In this document: positions 1 through 7,439 of the stretch, piece after piece | Layout of the letters: the number at the start of each line of letters is the position of its first letter | Position numbering within the stretch: the first letter of the stretch is position 1 | Origin: Gemmatimonas sp. UBA7669 | GTDB taxonomy: Bacteria > Gemmatimonadota > Gemmatimonadetes > Gemmatimonadales > Gemmatimonadaceae | Direction: 5' to 3' | NCBI RefSeq assembly: GCF_002483225.1 | Contig: NZ_DLHL01000017.1 | Span: forward strand, 1-14,868 | DNA: 14,868 bases | Notes under the pieces: generated by a model | The model's database searches: none | Seen by the model: only the letters and a program-made list of their open reading frames with translations | What the model was told of the DNA's origin: nothing | Program-made: the position numbers and the translations under genes

Positions 1-128
1 CGGCTTTCTCAGCACCCTGTTAGCCCAACGCCGCACCACGGATGCAGATTGGCGCCACCCGCCGCCCAACTGAGGTCCGTGATATCAGCAAACAGCACTT
101 ACGCCGGCACCAAACCTTCAGGCCAATC

Positions 129-1310
129 ATGCGACGTACAGATGGAGAAAGCCAGACGCAACGCAGGTTCGCCGGAATGACGGCACATGTTGTGTATTTC
201 GCTCTCGCACTCGGCCTACTGCTGAACAGCGCAGCCCCCATGGTGGCAGTTGGCCAGACCGCTCCGGCGCAGCGCTCCACGCGAGTGGTGCGAAACATCT
301 CGGACGCCCAAGGCGGTGGACGGTACGTGCTTTCGGACATCAGCGCCTTGAAGGTCTCATCGTCCAGCGAGCTCTTCATTTTGGACCGAAGCGAGGCCCA
401 TGTAATCGTGCTGGACACGCTCGGTCGCTACAAGCGTACGATCGGCCGGCGTGGCAGCGGGCCGGGTGAATTGTCCGGACAGGCACTCGCCATGCAACTG
501 CAGGACTCCCTGCTGTTGATCTCCGATCTGTCAGCGCGGCGACTGGTCGTGTTCGGGTTGGATGGCCGTCATGTTCGCACAGTGTCAGCCATGCAGGCCA
601 GCAACACGGGGAGTTCATCAGGTCCGGTCACTGCCTTACCGATGCGCGGTGGGCAAATCGAGGTCACCACGCCCGGCTCCGTCAACTTTCAGGCGGACTT
701 GTTCTCACGCGTGCTGTTTCGCCAAGCCGGCCGTTCCGACACAATCGCCGTGATTCCGGCAGGACTCTTCACCTTCACGGTACAACAGCGCAACTCCTCC
801 CATCCGTCCTTTGCGGCAACCGGGTTCGGAGACGGAGGCGCCTGGGCCGTCCGTTCAGATACACTGCTCGCACACGCGGATGGATTCTCGGGACGCGTCA
901 GGTGGATCACGCTGTCGGAGAACGGGCCGCGCGTCGCGCAAACAGCGATGTTGCCTGGCCCTGCAGCTCCGTTGCCTCGCGCCGATTTTGATTCCGTACG
1001 CGTCCGACTTGAAGCGAGCTACAAGAAGCGTGACCCGTCGACTCGATTGGTTCTCACGGACGCTCCCACGCAGCGTTCACTCGCGACGCACGCCCTATTC
1101 GATGCCGCCGGCAACCTGTGGATTGGCGGAGCTCCTGCTGGTCGGACCGTACGATGGACGGTGTTTTCGCCAAGGGCGCAGCTGCTCTACACGGTATCGC
1201 TGCCCGCGTCGTTTCGGTTGAACGATGTTCGCAATGGCCGTCTGTATGGCAAGACTGTCGACGAGGACGGTGTCCCCGTGATCCGCATTCTCGAACTGAT
1301 AGGCCCGTAG
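129..1310 (+). CDS. Secreted 6-bladed beta-propeller (NHL/TolB-like) protein
   Basis: The protein is exported and probably works in the periplasm or at the cell surface; substrate and partner are unknown. From ATG 129 it has 393 residues. A hydrophobic stretch at about residues 20-42 ending near VGQTA looks like a signal peptide. Behind it come repeated beta-strand segments with turns such as LFILD and LVVFGLDGR, and a GRRGSGPGEL motif at residues 106-115, which is common in the 6-bladed beta-propeller family. No catalytic residues are evident. The start is uncertain: ATG 42 would add 29 residues, and ATG 177 would place the hydrophobic segment at the very N-terminus. None has a strong ribosome binding site. 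I prefer 129 because it gives a basic region before the hydrophobic core. It converges on apaG and looks like a single-gene unit. Family assignment is fairly sure; function is unknown. Confidence 0.75.
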   Translation: MRRTDGESQTQRRFAGMTAHVVYFALALGLLLNSAAPMVAVGQTAPAQRSTRVVRNISDAQGGGRYVLSDISALKVSSSSELFILDRSEAHVIVLDTLGRYKRTIGRRGSGPGELSGQALAMQLQDSLLLISDLSARRLVVFGLDGRHVRTVSAMQASNTGSSSGPVTALPMRGGQIEVTTPGSVNFQADLFSRVLFRQAGRSDTIAVIPAGLFTFTVQQRNSSHPSFAATGFGDGGAWAVRSDTLLAHADGFSGRVRWITLSENGPRVAQTAMLPGPAAPLPRADFDSVRVRLEASYKKRDPSTRLVLTDAPTQRSLATHALFDAAGNLWIGGAPAGRTVRWTVFSPRAQLLYTVSLPASFRLNDVRNGRLYGKTVDEDGVPVIRILELIGP

Positions 1311-1382
1311 CGCTGACAGCACGACGTAACCGCTGCCGTGCATGCCTTGCAGGGCGCGGGGGGCCGCGTCCGCTGTTGGCGC
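1310..1382. terminator. Possible structured bidirectional terminator between convergent genes
   Basis: The spacer between the beta-propeller gene and apaG can fold. An 11-nt arm at 1310-1320 pairs with 1372-1382 along its full length, counting two G-U pairs. An inner hairpin (cgcgg at 1355-1359 with ccgcg at 1364-1368) lies inside. There is no T-tract on either side, so this is not a typical intrinsic terminator. It could slow polymerase or help Rho-dependent ending from both sides. Weak call. Confidence 0.25.
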
Positions 1383-1795
1383 TAACTCACCGTATCCGCG
1401 CGCGGCTCGGCCGCCAGCACAAAGCGCGGAATGGCCGCCTGAAAACTCGAGCCGTCGTCGCGCACAAAACGGTAGCTGCCTTCCATCCAGCCCGTCGGTG
1501 ACTTGAGCACGCAGAACGAGCGATACTCGTGCACCTGACCGGGCAGAAGATGCGGCTGCTCCCCCACCACGCCTTCGCCTTCCACCACGGTGTCACCCAC
1601 CGCGTCGTCGTGAATGAGCCAGCGGCGTGAGCGCAGTTGCGCGGCCTGCTCACTCACGTTCTCGATGCGAATGTGATAACCGAACACGAACTGACCGAGC
1701 AGCGGATTGGAGCGCTCGACGAGATACGTGGGCCGCACCGTGATGCGAATGCCGGACGTGAGGCGGTAGTAGAACGGAACGCGGGACGTGGACAT
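1382..1795 (-). CDS. apaG: ApaG domain protein (DUF525)
   Basis: This is a 137-residue ApaG protein, a small fibronectin-III-like beta-sandwich. It matches the usual 125-130 aa and covers nearly the whole domain. The family signature GxGxxG is at residues 73-78 (GEGVVG), followed by QPHLLPG, and the C-terminal half has the conserved MEGSYRF strand at 104-110. The biochemical role of ApaG is not settled. In Enterobacteria it is tied to apaH and cobalt/magnesium phenotypes, and the domain also occurs in some F-box proteins and PrimPol-type replication proteins. I start it at ATG 1795; a TTG two codons upstream is less likely. No clear Shine-Dalgarno is visible. It is the last gene of the minus-strand train, 33 bp after the GHL10 gene, with no apaH or ksgA nearby. 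The family call is secure. Confidence 0.92.
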   Translation of the reverse strand: MSTSRVPFYYRLTSGIRITVRPTYLVERSNPLLGQFVFGYHIRIENVSEQAAQLRSRRWLIHDDAVGDTVVEGEGVVGEQPHLLPGQVHEYRSFCVLKSPTGWMEGSYRFVRDDGSSFQAAIPRFVLAAEPRADTVS

Positions 1796-1828
1796 CTGCA
1801 ATACGCCGTGAATCGCCGAAAAACGTCG

Positions 1829-3667
1829 TCAGGGGATTTCTGGATTGCCAGACCCGCCGCCGCCCGATGCGGCCCCCGCCCCACGGCGTGGGGCCGGACG
1901 TGCCGAGAGCGGCAGCGTGACCGATGGGCTTTCCACGCCCACCCGGTTGAGCGCCGAAACGGTGGCCGCCGTGGCCCCGAGTGCCCGGGACACCGGCAGC
2001 CGGCTGGTGCCGCCCGGCACTATCATGGTAACCCATGCGCTGTCGGTGCGCAGCCGGACCACCCACAGCCAGGGCCTGGCTGTTGCCGGTGGGCCAGCCG
2101 TCTGCGTGGCCGTTGCCGGTGTGGCCGTTGCCGGTGTGGCCGCTGCCGGTGCGGCGGCCGCCTTTAGGTCGAGCTGCCAGCCATCGGCCACCGGGGTGAC
2201 GGCCAGGGTCGGCAGGGGCGGCTTGGCCACCGCCAGCCAGGGCGACGCCGGCGGCAGGGCCGGTTGCGCATAGGGGCCAATGCGCAGCGTGTCGTTCATG
2301 CCTGCCTGATTGCTCAGGAAGGACTTCATGCTGAAGTGCACGTTGCCGGTGGCGCCCGGATTGACACGCGTGATGCGGATCTGCTCCATGAGCTCACTCA
2401 CCGAGAATGAGCCACTGCCCCGCCCTCCCGCCTGGGAGGTGAAGTTGCCCGGCCAGAGGTGCCGACCGTGCACGTTCTCACTGGCCCACCAGTCCAGCAG
2501 CACCGGATACGACTGCTGCGGACGTGTGGTGGGCCAGTAGAGCTGTGGCGTGAAGTAATCCAGCCAGCCCTCACGCAGCCACTTGCGGGCGTCGGCATAA
2601 AGCTGCTGATACGCATCAAAGCCGCGCACCGACTCGGGATAGCCCGGCCGCCAAATGCCGAAGGGACTGACGCCAAAGCGCACCCAGGGCTTGGCCTTGT
2701 GCACACTGTCGTGCAGCGCCTTCACCAGCTGATTCACATTGTCGCGGCGCCAGTCGTCGCGCGCCAGCTTGCCGCCGGCGGCCCGGTACTTCTGCCAGCT
2801 GCGCGTATCCGGAAAGTCCACGCGCTTGCCGCGCCGAGTCACCGGATACGGATAGAAGTAGTCGTCGATGTGCACACCATCCACGTCGTAGCGCTTGACC
2901 ACGTCCATCACCACGCGCAGCGTGCGCGCACGTACCAGCGGCTCACCCGGATCCATCCACAGGTAACCGCCGTAGGTCTTCACCAACGACGGGCTGGTGC
3001 GCGCAATGTGGTTGCGTGCGAGCGGCGACTTGCTGCCGGTAAACCGCGCACGATACGGATTGAACCAGGCGTGCAGCTCCAGGCCCCGCTTGTGCGACTC
3101 CGCAATCACGAATGACAGCGGATCCCAGAACGGATCGGGCTTCTTGCCCTGCGTGCCGGTGAGATACTCCGACCACGGCTCGATGCTCGACGCATACAGC
3201 GCGTCAGCTGCGGGACGCACCTGGAAGATCACGGCATTGAGCTTGAGGGCCACCGCACGATCGAGCAGCGCAATCAACTCGGCCTGCGCCTCGGCCGTGC
3301 TCAGCCCGCGCTTCGACGGCCAATCCATGTTGCCCACGGTGGCCACCCACACCCCGCGGAACTCACGAGGCACGGGCGGTGCCTCTTCAGGCACTGCGGG
3401 TGCGCTCGGCGCCGGCGCTGGCCCTGTAGCAGCGCGGCGCGGTGCACGCGTTGCACTGCCGCGCACGGTGTTGGGTTTGTTCTCTCCCTCTGTCTCCCGC
3501 TTCGCCTCACCGTCCACTTCGGGTGACGCGTTTGCCGACGGACGGGCCTGCAACTCCGGCGCCGGGGGATTGGGCACAGGACCGCCACCGCACGCGCCCA
3601 GTCCCAGACCGAGACAGAGCGCGAGCCCGATGAAACCGTGGCCGGACCACAGGCGCGGCGACCTCAC
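1829..3667 (-). CDS. GHL10-type glycoside-hydrolase-like lipoprotein (DUF187/YngK-like)
   Basis: This 612-residue protein is predicted to be a lipoprotein. A hydrophobic leader ends in lipobox LGAC, with the lipidated cysteine at residue 26. A Pro/Ala/Glu-rich linker runs to about residue 100. The catalytic-like TIM barrel then runs from REFRGVWVATVGNMDWPS (about 101-118) to about 465. It includes NAVIFQVRPAADALY, HAWFNPYRA, VDGVHIDDYFYPYP (262-275) and DYFTPQLYWP (370-379), all typical of the GHL10 family (PF02638). Family members are thought to act on bacterial cell-wall or related polysaccharides, but activity is rarely proven. An Ala/Pro/Thr-rich repeat tract (about 503-530) separates the barrel from a short fibronectin-like tail. 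The GTG start overlaps the aminotransferase stop as GTGA, which suggests coupled translation. The substrate is unknown. The only oddity is its place in an amino-acid catabolic gene train. Confidence 0.9.
   Translation of the reverse strand: MRSPRLWSGHGFIGLALCLGLGLGACGGGPVPNPPAPELQARPSANASPEVDGEAKRETEGENKPNTVRGSATRAPRRAATGPAPAPSAPAVPEEAPPVPREFRGVWVATVGNMDWPSKRGLSTAEAQAELIALLDRAVALKLNAVIFQVRPAADALYASSIEPWSEYLTGTQGKKPDPFWDPLSFVIAESHKRGLELHAWFNPYRARFTGSKSPLARNHIARTSPSLVKTYGGYLWMDPGEPLVRARTLRVVMDVVKRYDVDGVHIDDYFYPYPVTRRGKRVDFPDTRSWQKYRAAGGKLARDDWRRDNVNQLVKALHDSVHKAKPWVRFGVSPFGIWRPGYPESVRGFDAYQQLYADARKWLREGWLDYFTPQLYWPTTRPQQSYPVLLDWWASENVHGRHLWPGNFTSQAGGRGSGSFSVSELMEQIRITRVNPGATGNVHFSMKSFLSNQAGMNDTLRIGPYAQPALPPASPWLAVAKPPLPTLAVTPVADGWQLDLKAAAAPAAATPATATPATATQTAGPPATARPWLWVVRLRTDSAWVTMIVPGGTSRLPVSRALGATAATVSALNRVGVESPSVTLPLSARPAPRRGAGAASGGGGSGNPEIP
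2076..2150 (-). repeat. 15-bp in-frame tandem repeat inside the GHL10 gene
   Basis: Three head-to-tail units of gtggccgttgccggt lie at 2106-2120, 2121-2135 and 2136-2150; the third differs by one base. A related degenerate copy (ctggctgttgccggt) lies at 2076-2090. On the coding strand each unit adds five residues of the type PATAT, so copy-number change would keep the reading frame and only alter the length of the linker between the barrel and the C-terminal domain. Confidence 0.85.
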
Positions 3668-4854
3668 GATGCCCCACGCTCCTGTATCATTGCCCGCAAC
3701 ACCACACCCGCACGACTAGCCGCTTCGGCAATGCGCTCGGGCGACTGGATGAACGACACACGAAAGAAACCCTCACCGCCGACGCCAAAGCCCGAACCCG
3801 GCATCACAATGACACCCTGCTCTTCGCGCAGCCTGTCGGCAAACGCCGCACTGGCAATGCCCTCCGGCAGCGGAATCCACAGATACATGGTGGCCCGCGG
3901 CACGTCGCAGGCAAACCCCTCGGCAGCAAAGGCTGCCACGGCGGCATCACGACGTGCGGCAAACACCGCGAGGTTGGCCGGCACGAACTCCGCCCAACTC
4001 TCGATGGCTGCCACACCTGCCGCCTGGATGCCCATGTACTGCCCCGTGTCGGTAAACGACTTGACCTTGGTGAGTGCGCCCGCGATGGCCGGTGAGGCCA
4101 CCGCCCAGCCGCAGCGCCATCCCGTCATGTTGTAGGTCTTCGACAGCGAGTGGAACTCAATGGCCACATCACGCGCACCGTCGATCTCGAAGATGCTGGG
4201 CGGCACATAGCCGTCGAAGCCCATCTCGGAATACGCGTTGTCATACACCAGCAGGATGTCACGTTCCCGGCAGGTGCGCACGACGCGCTCGAGATAGTCG
4301 CGCGGCGCAATGGCCGCCGTGGGGTTGTTGGGGTAGTTGAGATACAGCACCCGCGTACGGGCCATCACCTCGGCGGGAATCTCGTCCAGATCCACCAGGA
4401 AGTTCGTGCGCGGCCGCAGCGCATACACGTAGGGCGTGGCATCACTGAACAGCGTGCCGCCCAGATAGGCCTGGTACGCCGGATCGGGCACGATGGCCAC
4501 GTCACCAGCGCCCAGGTACGCAAAGGCCACATGCGCCAGGCCTTCCTTGCTGCCCAGCAGCGGCACGACTTCGGTCATGGGGTCCACCGCCTGCCCGAAT
4601 CGCCGCTGCATCCACGCCGCCACCGCCTCGCGGTAGGGCACGTGACCCAATCCAAAGCCATAGCGTTGCATGGCCGGCACCTCGGCCGCTTCCTGCAATG
4701 CCTTCACGGCGGCAGGAGGCGGCGCGAGGTCCGCGTCACCGGCCCCGAGGTCGATGACATCCACGCCCGCCGCCAGCAGCGCCTTCTTGCGCGCCGGAAT
4801 GTGGGCCAGCGGGTACGCAGGGAAGCGCGAGAAACGGGCAGACAGGCGTGGCAC
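3664..4854 (-). CDS. PLP-dependent class I/II aminotransferase (DapL-like), possible tyrosine aminotransferase
   Basis: This is a full-length, 396-residue fold-type I aminotransferase. The pyridoxal-phosphate lysine is K239 in SLSKTYNMTGWR. Other cofactor and substrate residues are N177 in NYPNNPT, D205 and Y208 in YDNAYSE, and the C-terminal carboxylate-binding R365 in FFRVSF. The SLSKTYNMTGWR style is that of LL-diaminopimelate/alanine-type enzymes, so an automatic label would likely be DapL or 'aminotransferase class I/II'. Its place 19 bp after homogentisate dioxygenase, and co-directional with HPPD, argues that it makes 4-hydroxyphenylpyruvate from tyrosine; that is inference from context. 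The start is GTG 4854, which fits the family N-terminus; no strong Shine-Dalgarno is visible, so translation may depend on read-through from the gene before. Its TGA overlaps the GTG of the next gene. The enzyme class is certain; the substrate is not. Confidence 0.9.
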   Translation of the reverse strand: MPRLSARFSRFPAYPLAHIPARKKALLAAGVDVIDLGAGDADLAPPPAAVKALQEAAEVPAMQRYGFGLGHVPYREAVAAWMQRRFGQAVDPMTEVVPLLGSKEGLAHVAFAYLGAGDVAIVPDPAYQAYLGGTLFSDATPYVYALRPRTNFLVDLDEIPAEVMARTRVLYLNYPNNPTAAIAPRDYLERVVRTCRERDILLVYDNAYSEMGFDGYVPPSIFEIDGARDVAIEFHSLSKTYNMTGWRCGWAVASPAIAGALTKVKSFTDTGQYMGIQAAGVAAIESWAEFVPANLAVFAARRDAAVAAFAAEGFACDVPRATMYLWIPLPEGIASAAFADRLREEQGVIVMPGSGFGVGGEGFFRVSFIQSPERIAEAASRAGVVLRAMIQERGAS

Positions 4855-4873
4855 GATGTTGGGCTGGGTGTGA

Positions 4874-6067
4874 TTACGACGTGGGAGGATTGAATTGGGC
4901 GTGCTGCGACTCGATCCAGCTCTTGTGATAGACCGGGTCCTCGATGTCCAGCGCGGCCTTGGCCACCTTGAGCGGCCGGAAGCTGTCCATCATCACCGCC
5001 AGCTCGTTGGTGTGCGTGGCACCAATGCTGGCCTCCGCGCGGCCGGGGTGCGGCCCATGCGGCAAGCCGTCGGGATGATGCGTAATGGAGCCGTACTCGA
5101 TGCCCTTGCGCGACATGAATTCACTCGAGGCATAGAACAGCACCTCGTCGGAGTCCACGTTGCTGTGGTTGTACGGCGCGGGCACCGCCTGCGGATCAAA
5201 ATCGTATGGCCGCGGGCAGAACGAGCAGATCACGAAGCCATCACCCTGGAAGGTCTGGTGCACCGGCGGCGGCTGGTGAATGCGCCCCACGATGGGTTCG
5301 AAGTCGTGGATGTTGAAGGCCCAGGGATAGAAATAGCCATCCCAGCCCACGACATCGAACGGATGGTGATCCAGCACCAGTTCGTTGATGGCATCGTACT
5401 GCTTCACGTACACCGGGAACTCGCCCTTCTCATCCACCGGCGCCAGCGCCTGCGGCCGACGAATGTCCCGCTCGGAGAACGGCGCGCCTTCGAGCAGCTG
5501 GCCGAACTCGTTGCGATAGCGCTTGGGGAAGCGGATGTGCCCGCGGCTTTCCATCACCAGCAGCTTGGTTGGCCCCTTGCTGGTATCAAGCCGCCAGCGG
5601 TGCGTGATGTTGCGGTGAATGACCACGTAGTCGCCGGGCTGGTACGGCAGCTCACCAAACACCGACTCCAGCACGCCGTGACCTTCCACCACATACACCA
5701 CCTCGTCCGCCTGCGAGTTGCGGTAGAAGTGCGTATCGGTGACCGTCGGCTCCACGTACAGCATGCCGATGTCACTGTTGAAGAGCAGCGGCAAGCGGTC
5801 CATGCTGGCCGAGCCGCCCTTGGGCGCGCGCGACGTGAGGAAGTGCCGGTGGCGCAGCGAGGTATCGCGGTCTTCCTCCCACACCACACTGCCCACGCGG
5901 CGTGCACTCAGCACGGTGGTGGGCGGATGGATGTGATAGAGCAGCGACGAGGTGCCGACAAAGCCCTCGTGTCCCATCAGTTCTTCGGCATACAGTCCGC
6001 CATCGGGACGGCGGAACACGATGTGCCGCTTGCGGGGCACGCTGCCGAGCAGGTGATACATGGGCAT
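4874..6067 (-). CDS. hmgA: Homogentisate 1,2-dioxygenase
   Basis: The enzyme opens the ring of homogentisate to give maleylacetoacetate, using Fe(II), as the second dioxygenase step of tyrosine and phenylalanine breakdown in the cytoplasm. The 397-residue cupin protein has family features including LLYHIHPPT (42-50), GDYVVIHRNITHRW (145-158) and WDGYFYPWAFNI (242-253). Likely iron ligands are H301 in YNHSN, an acid in DSDE (305-308) and H337 in LPHGPHP. It is shorter than the roughly 440-aa human and Pseudomonas enzymes and resembles the alternative bacterial branch. I start it at ATG 6067, 7 bp after the HPPD stop. A GAGG sits 5-6 bases upstream and decides the start; a longer frame exists but would run into the HPPD gene. 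The tight spacing shows an operon with HPPD. Confidence 0.92.
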   Translation of the reverse strand: MPMYHLLGSVPRKRHIVFRRPDGGLYAEELMGHEGFVGTSSLLYHIHPPTTVLSARRVGSVVWEEDRDTSLRHRHFLTSRAPKGGSASMDRLPLLFNSDIGMLYVEPTVTDTHFYRNSQADEVVYVVEGHGVLESVFGELPYQPGDYVVIHRNITHRWRLDTSKGPTKLLVMESRGHIRFPKRYRNEFGQLLEGAPFSERDIRRPQALAPVDEKGEFPVYVKQYDAINELVLDHHPFDVVGWDGYFYPWAFNIHDFEPIVGRIHQPPPVHQTFQGDGFVICSFCPRPYDFDPQAVPAPYNHSNVDSDEVLFYASSEFMSRKGIEYGSITHHPDGLPHGPHPGRAEASIGATHTNELAVMMDSFRPLKVAKAALDIEDPVYHKSWIESQHAQFNPPTS

Positions 6068-6074
6068 GGGCGCC

Positions 6075-7199
6075 TCAGAGGTTGCCGCGGAGTTCCTGTT
6101 CGCGCTCGATGGCTTCGAACAGGGCCTTGAAGTTGCCCTTGCCGAAGCTCGTGGCACCCTTGCGCTGAATGATCTCGTAGAAGAGCGTGGGGCGGTCTTC
6201 CACCGGCTTGGTGAAGATCTGCAGCAGATAGCCGTCCGGGTCGCGGTCCACGAGAATGCCCAGCTTGGCCAATTCGTCCACCGGCTCGTCGATCTGCCCC
6301 ACCCGCTGCTGCAGGTCGTCGTAGTACGACGTGGGCACGCTCAGAAACTCCACGCCACGATCACGCAGCGCCTTGACCGTGCTGAGAATGTCGTCGGTGG
6401 CCAGCGCGAGATGCTGCGCGCCGGGGCCGCCGTAGAAATCGAGATACTCCTCGATCTGCGACTTCTTCTTGCCCGAGGCCGGCTCGTTGATGGGGAACTT
6501 GATGCGGTCGTTGCCGTTGGCCATGACCTTGGACATGAGCGACGAGTACTCGGTGCTGATGTCGCTGTCGTCGAAGGTGATGAGATTGCGGAAGCCGAGC
6601 ACGTCGGCGTAATAGCCCACCCAGCGATTCATCTGGCCCAGTTCCACATTGCCCACGCAGTGATCGACGAACTTGAGCCCCACATCGGCCGGCTGATAGT
6701 GCGGCGTCACGGCCTTGAAGCCGGGCAGGAACACGCCGCGATAATTGCGGCGCTCGATGAGCGAGTGAATGGTGTCGCCGTAGGTGCCAATGGCCGCAAT
6801 CACCACCTCGCCGTGCTCGTCCTGATGCACCACCGGCTCATGAATGGGAATGGCACCACGCGCGACGGCCGTGTCATACGCCAGGCGCGCATCGTCCACC
6901 CACAGCGCGTAGTCCTTCACCCCGTCGCCGTGCTTGTGCACATGCTCGGCAATGGGATGATCGGGCTGCAGCGCGGTGGTCAGCACGAGGCGGATCTTGC
7001 CCTGCTGCATGAGATAGCTGGCGCGGTCGCGCACGCCCGTTTCGGGGCCGCGATAGGCCACCAGCGAGTAGCCGAAGGCCGCGCGATAGTAGTGGCTGGC
7101 CTGCTTGGCATTGCCGACGTAGAACTCGACGTAGTCGGTGCCGTTGATGGGGAACGCGTCCTGCTCGATGCCCGTCTCGGGCGTCGTCATCGTGGCCAT
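6075..7199 (-). CDS. hppD: 4-hydroxyphenylpyruvate dioxygenase
   Basis: The enzyme converts 4-hydroxyphenylpyruvate and O2 to homogentisate and CO2, the committed step of tyrosine catabolism. The 374-residue protein has the two-vicinal-oxygen-chelate-domain layout of the family and typical length. The Fe(II) facial triad is visible as H180 (KFVDHCVGN), H263 (GAQHLALATDDI) and E342 (LFYEIIQRKG). The C-terminal GFGKGNFKALFE-like segment (SFGKGNFKALFE, 351-362) forms the gating helix known from the family. I start at ATG 7199 because GAGGTG lies 6 bases upstream; GTG 7208 would put that element inside the gene. It is the first gene of the minus-strand train and is preceded by a leader with two inverted repeats. 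Very secure call. Confidence 0.96.
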   Translation of the reverse strand: MATMTTPETGIEQDAFPINGTDYVEFYVGNAKQASHYYRAAFGYSLVAYRGPETGVRDRASYLMQQGKIRLVLTTALQPDHPIAEHVHKHGDGVKDYALWVDDARLAYDTAVARGAIPIHEPVVHQDEHGEVVIAAIGTYGDTIHSLIERRNYRGVFLPGFKAVTPHYQPADVGLKFVDHCVGNVELGQMNRWVGYYADVLGFRNLITFDDSDISTEYSSLMSKVMANGNDRIKFPINEPASGKKKSQIEEYLDFYGGPGAQHLALATDDILSTVKALRDRGVEFLSVPTSYYDDLQQRVGQIDEPVDELAKLGILVDRDPDGYLLQIFTKPVEDRPTLFYEIIQRKGATSFGKGNFKALFEAIEREQELRGNL

Positions 7200-7219
7200 G
7201 AGGCACACCTCGGATATGA

Positions 7220-7237
7220 GTCGGTGAGAAAACCGAC
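7220..7237 (-). promoter_or_regulatory. Leader hairpin just upstream of the hppD ribosome binding site
   Basis: A perfect 6-bp stem (gtcggt at 7220-7225 with accgac at 7232-7237) closes a 6-base loop. On the coding strand it ends about eight bases before the GAGGTG ribosome binding site. If it lies within the mRNA it could affect stability or translation; if upstream of the transcript start it could be an operator. The sequence does not decide between these. Confidence 0.35.
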
Positions 7238-7318
7238 GCGCCGGAAAGGGGCACGCCGTGTAACCGCGGACGCCTGCTGGGCAGACGTCACATACGGACC
7301 GGACTCAGATGTGCGAGC

Positions 7319-7350
7319 GCGGGAGGGCGCCAATCCAGGCGCGCTCCCGC
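7319..7350. promoter_or_regulatory. Strong GC-rich inverted repeat in the hppD control region
   Basis: Two 13-nt arms (7319-7331 and 7338-7350) are inverted copies with one mismatch, around a 6-base centre aatcca. There is no T-run on either side, so it is unlikely to be an intrinsic terminator. It sits between the end of the acetoacetyl-CoA synthetase unit and the start of the tyrosine gene train, about 120 bp upstream of hppD. It is a candidate operator or RNA structure for that train. Confidence 0.4.
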
Positions 7351-7383
7351 TGATCCTCGACGGGCGGAGTGAACCACATACCT

Positions 7384-7420
7384 GAAAAATACCCCACTGC
7401 GCCGGTTTTGGCGTGGGGTG
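7384..7420 (-). terminator. Intrinsic terminator of the acetoacetyl-CoA synthetase gene
   Basis: On the minus strand a hairpin lies about 20 bp past the stop codon. The arms are accccac (7391-7397) plus gcc (7401-7403), pairing with ggc (7410-7412) plus gtggggt (7413-7419); there is a 3-nt bulge and a 6-nt loop. It is followed at once by a T-rich run (complement of 7385-7390, ATTTTT). This is the textbook form of a Rho-independent terminator. It separates this unit from the tyrosine gene train. Confidence 0.75.
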
Positions 7421-7439
7421 TGCCTTTCCGGCCTGCGGA

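Noticed and set aside
2459..3719. + strand open frames opposite the GHL10 gene
   Set aside because: The minus-strand frame has a lipobox, a full catalytic-like domain and a coupled start; the opposite frames have none.
6068..6157. N-terminal extension of homogentisate dioxygenase by 30 residues
   Set aside because: It lies inside the HPPD gene, is low-complexity, and the GAGG site fits ATG 6067.
4150..7385. Long + strand open frames (247, 411 and 441 codons) opposite the aminotransferase, HGD and HPPD genes
   Set aside because: They are mirror images of well-conserved genes in high-GC DNA, are rich in His/Arg/Val without domain pattern, and match no family.
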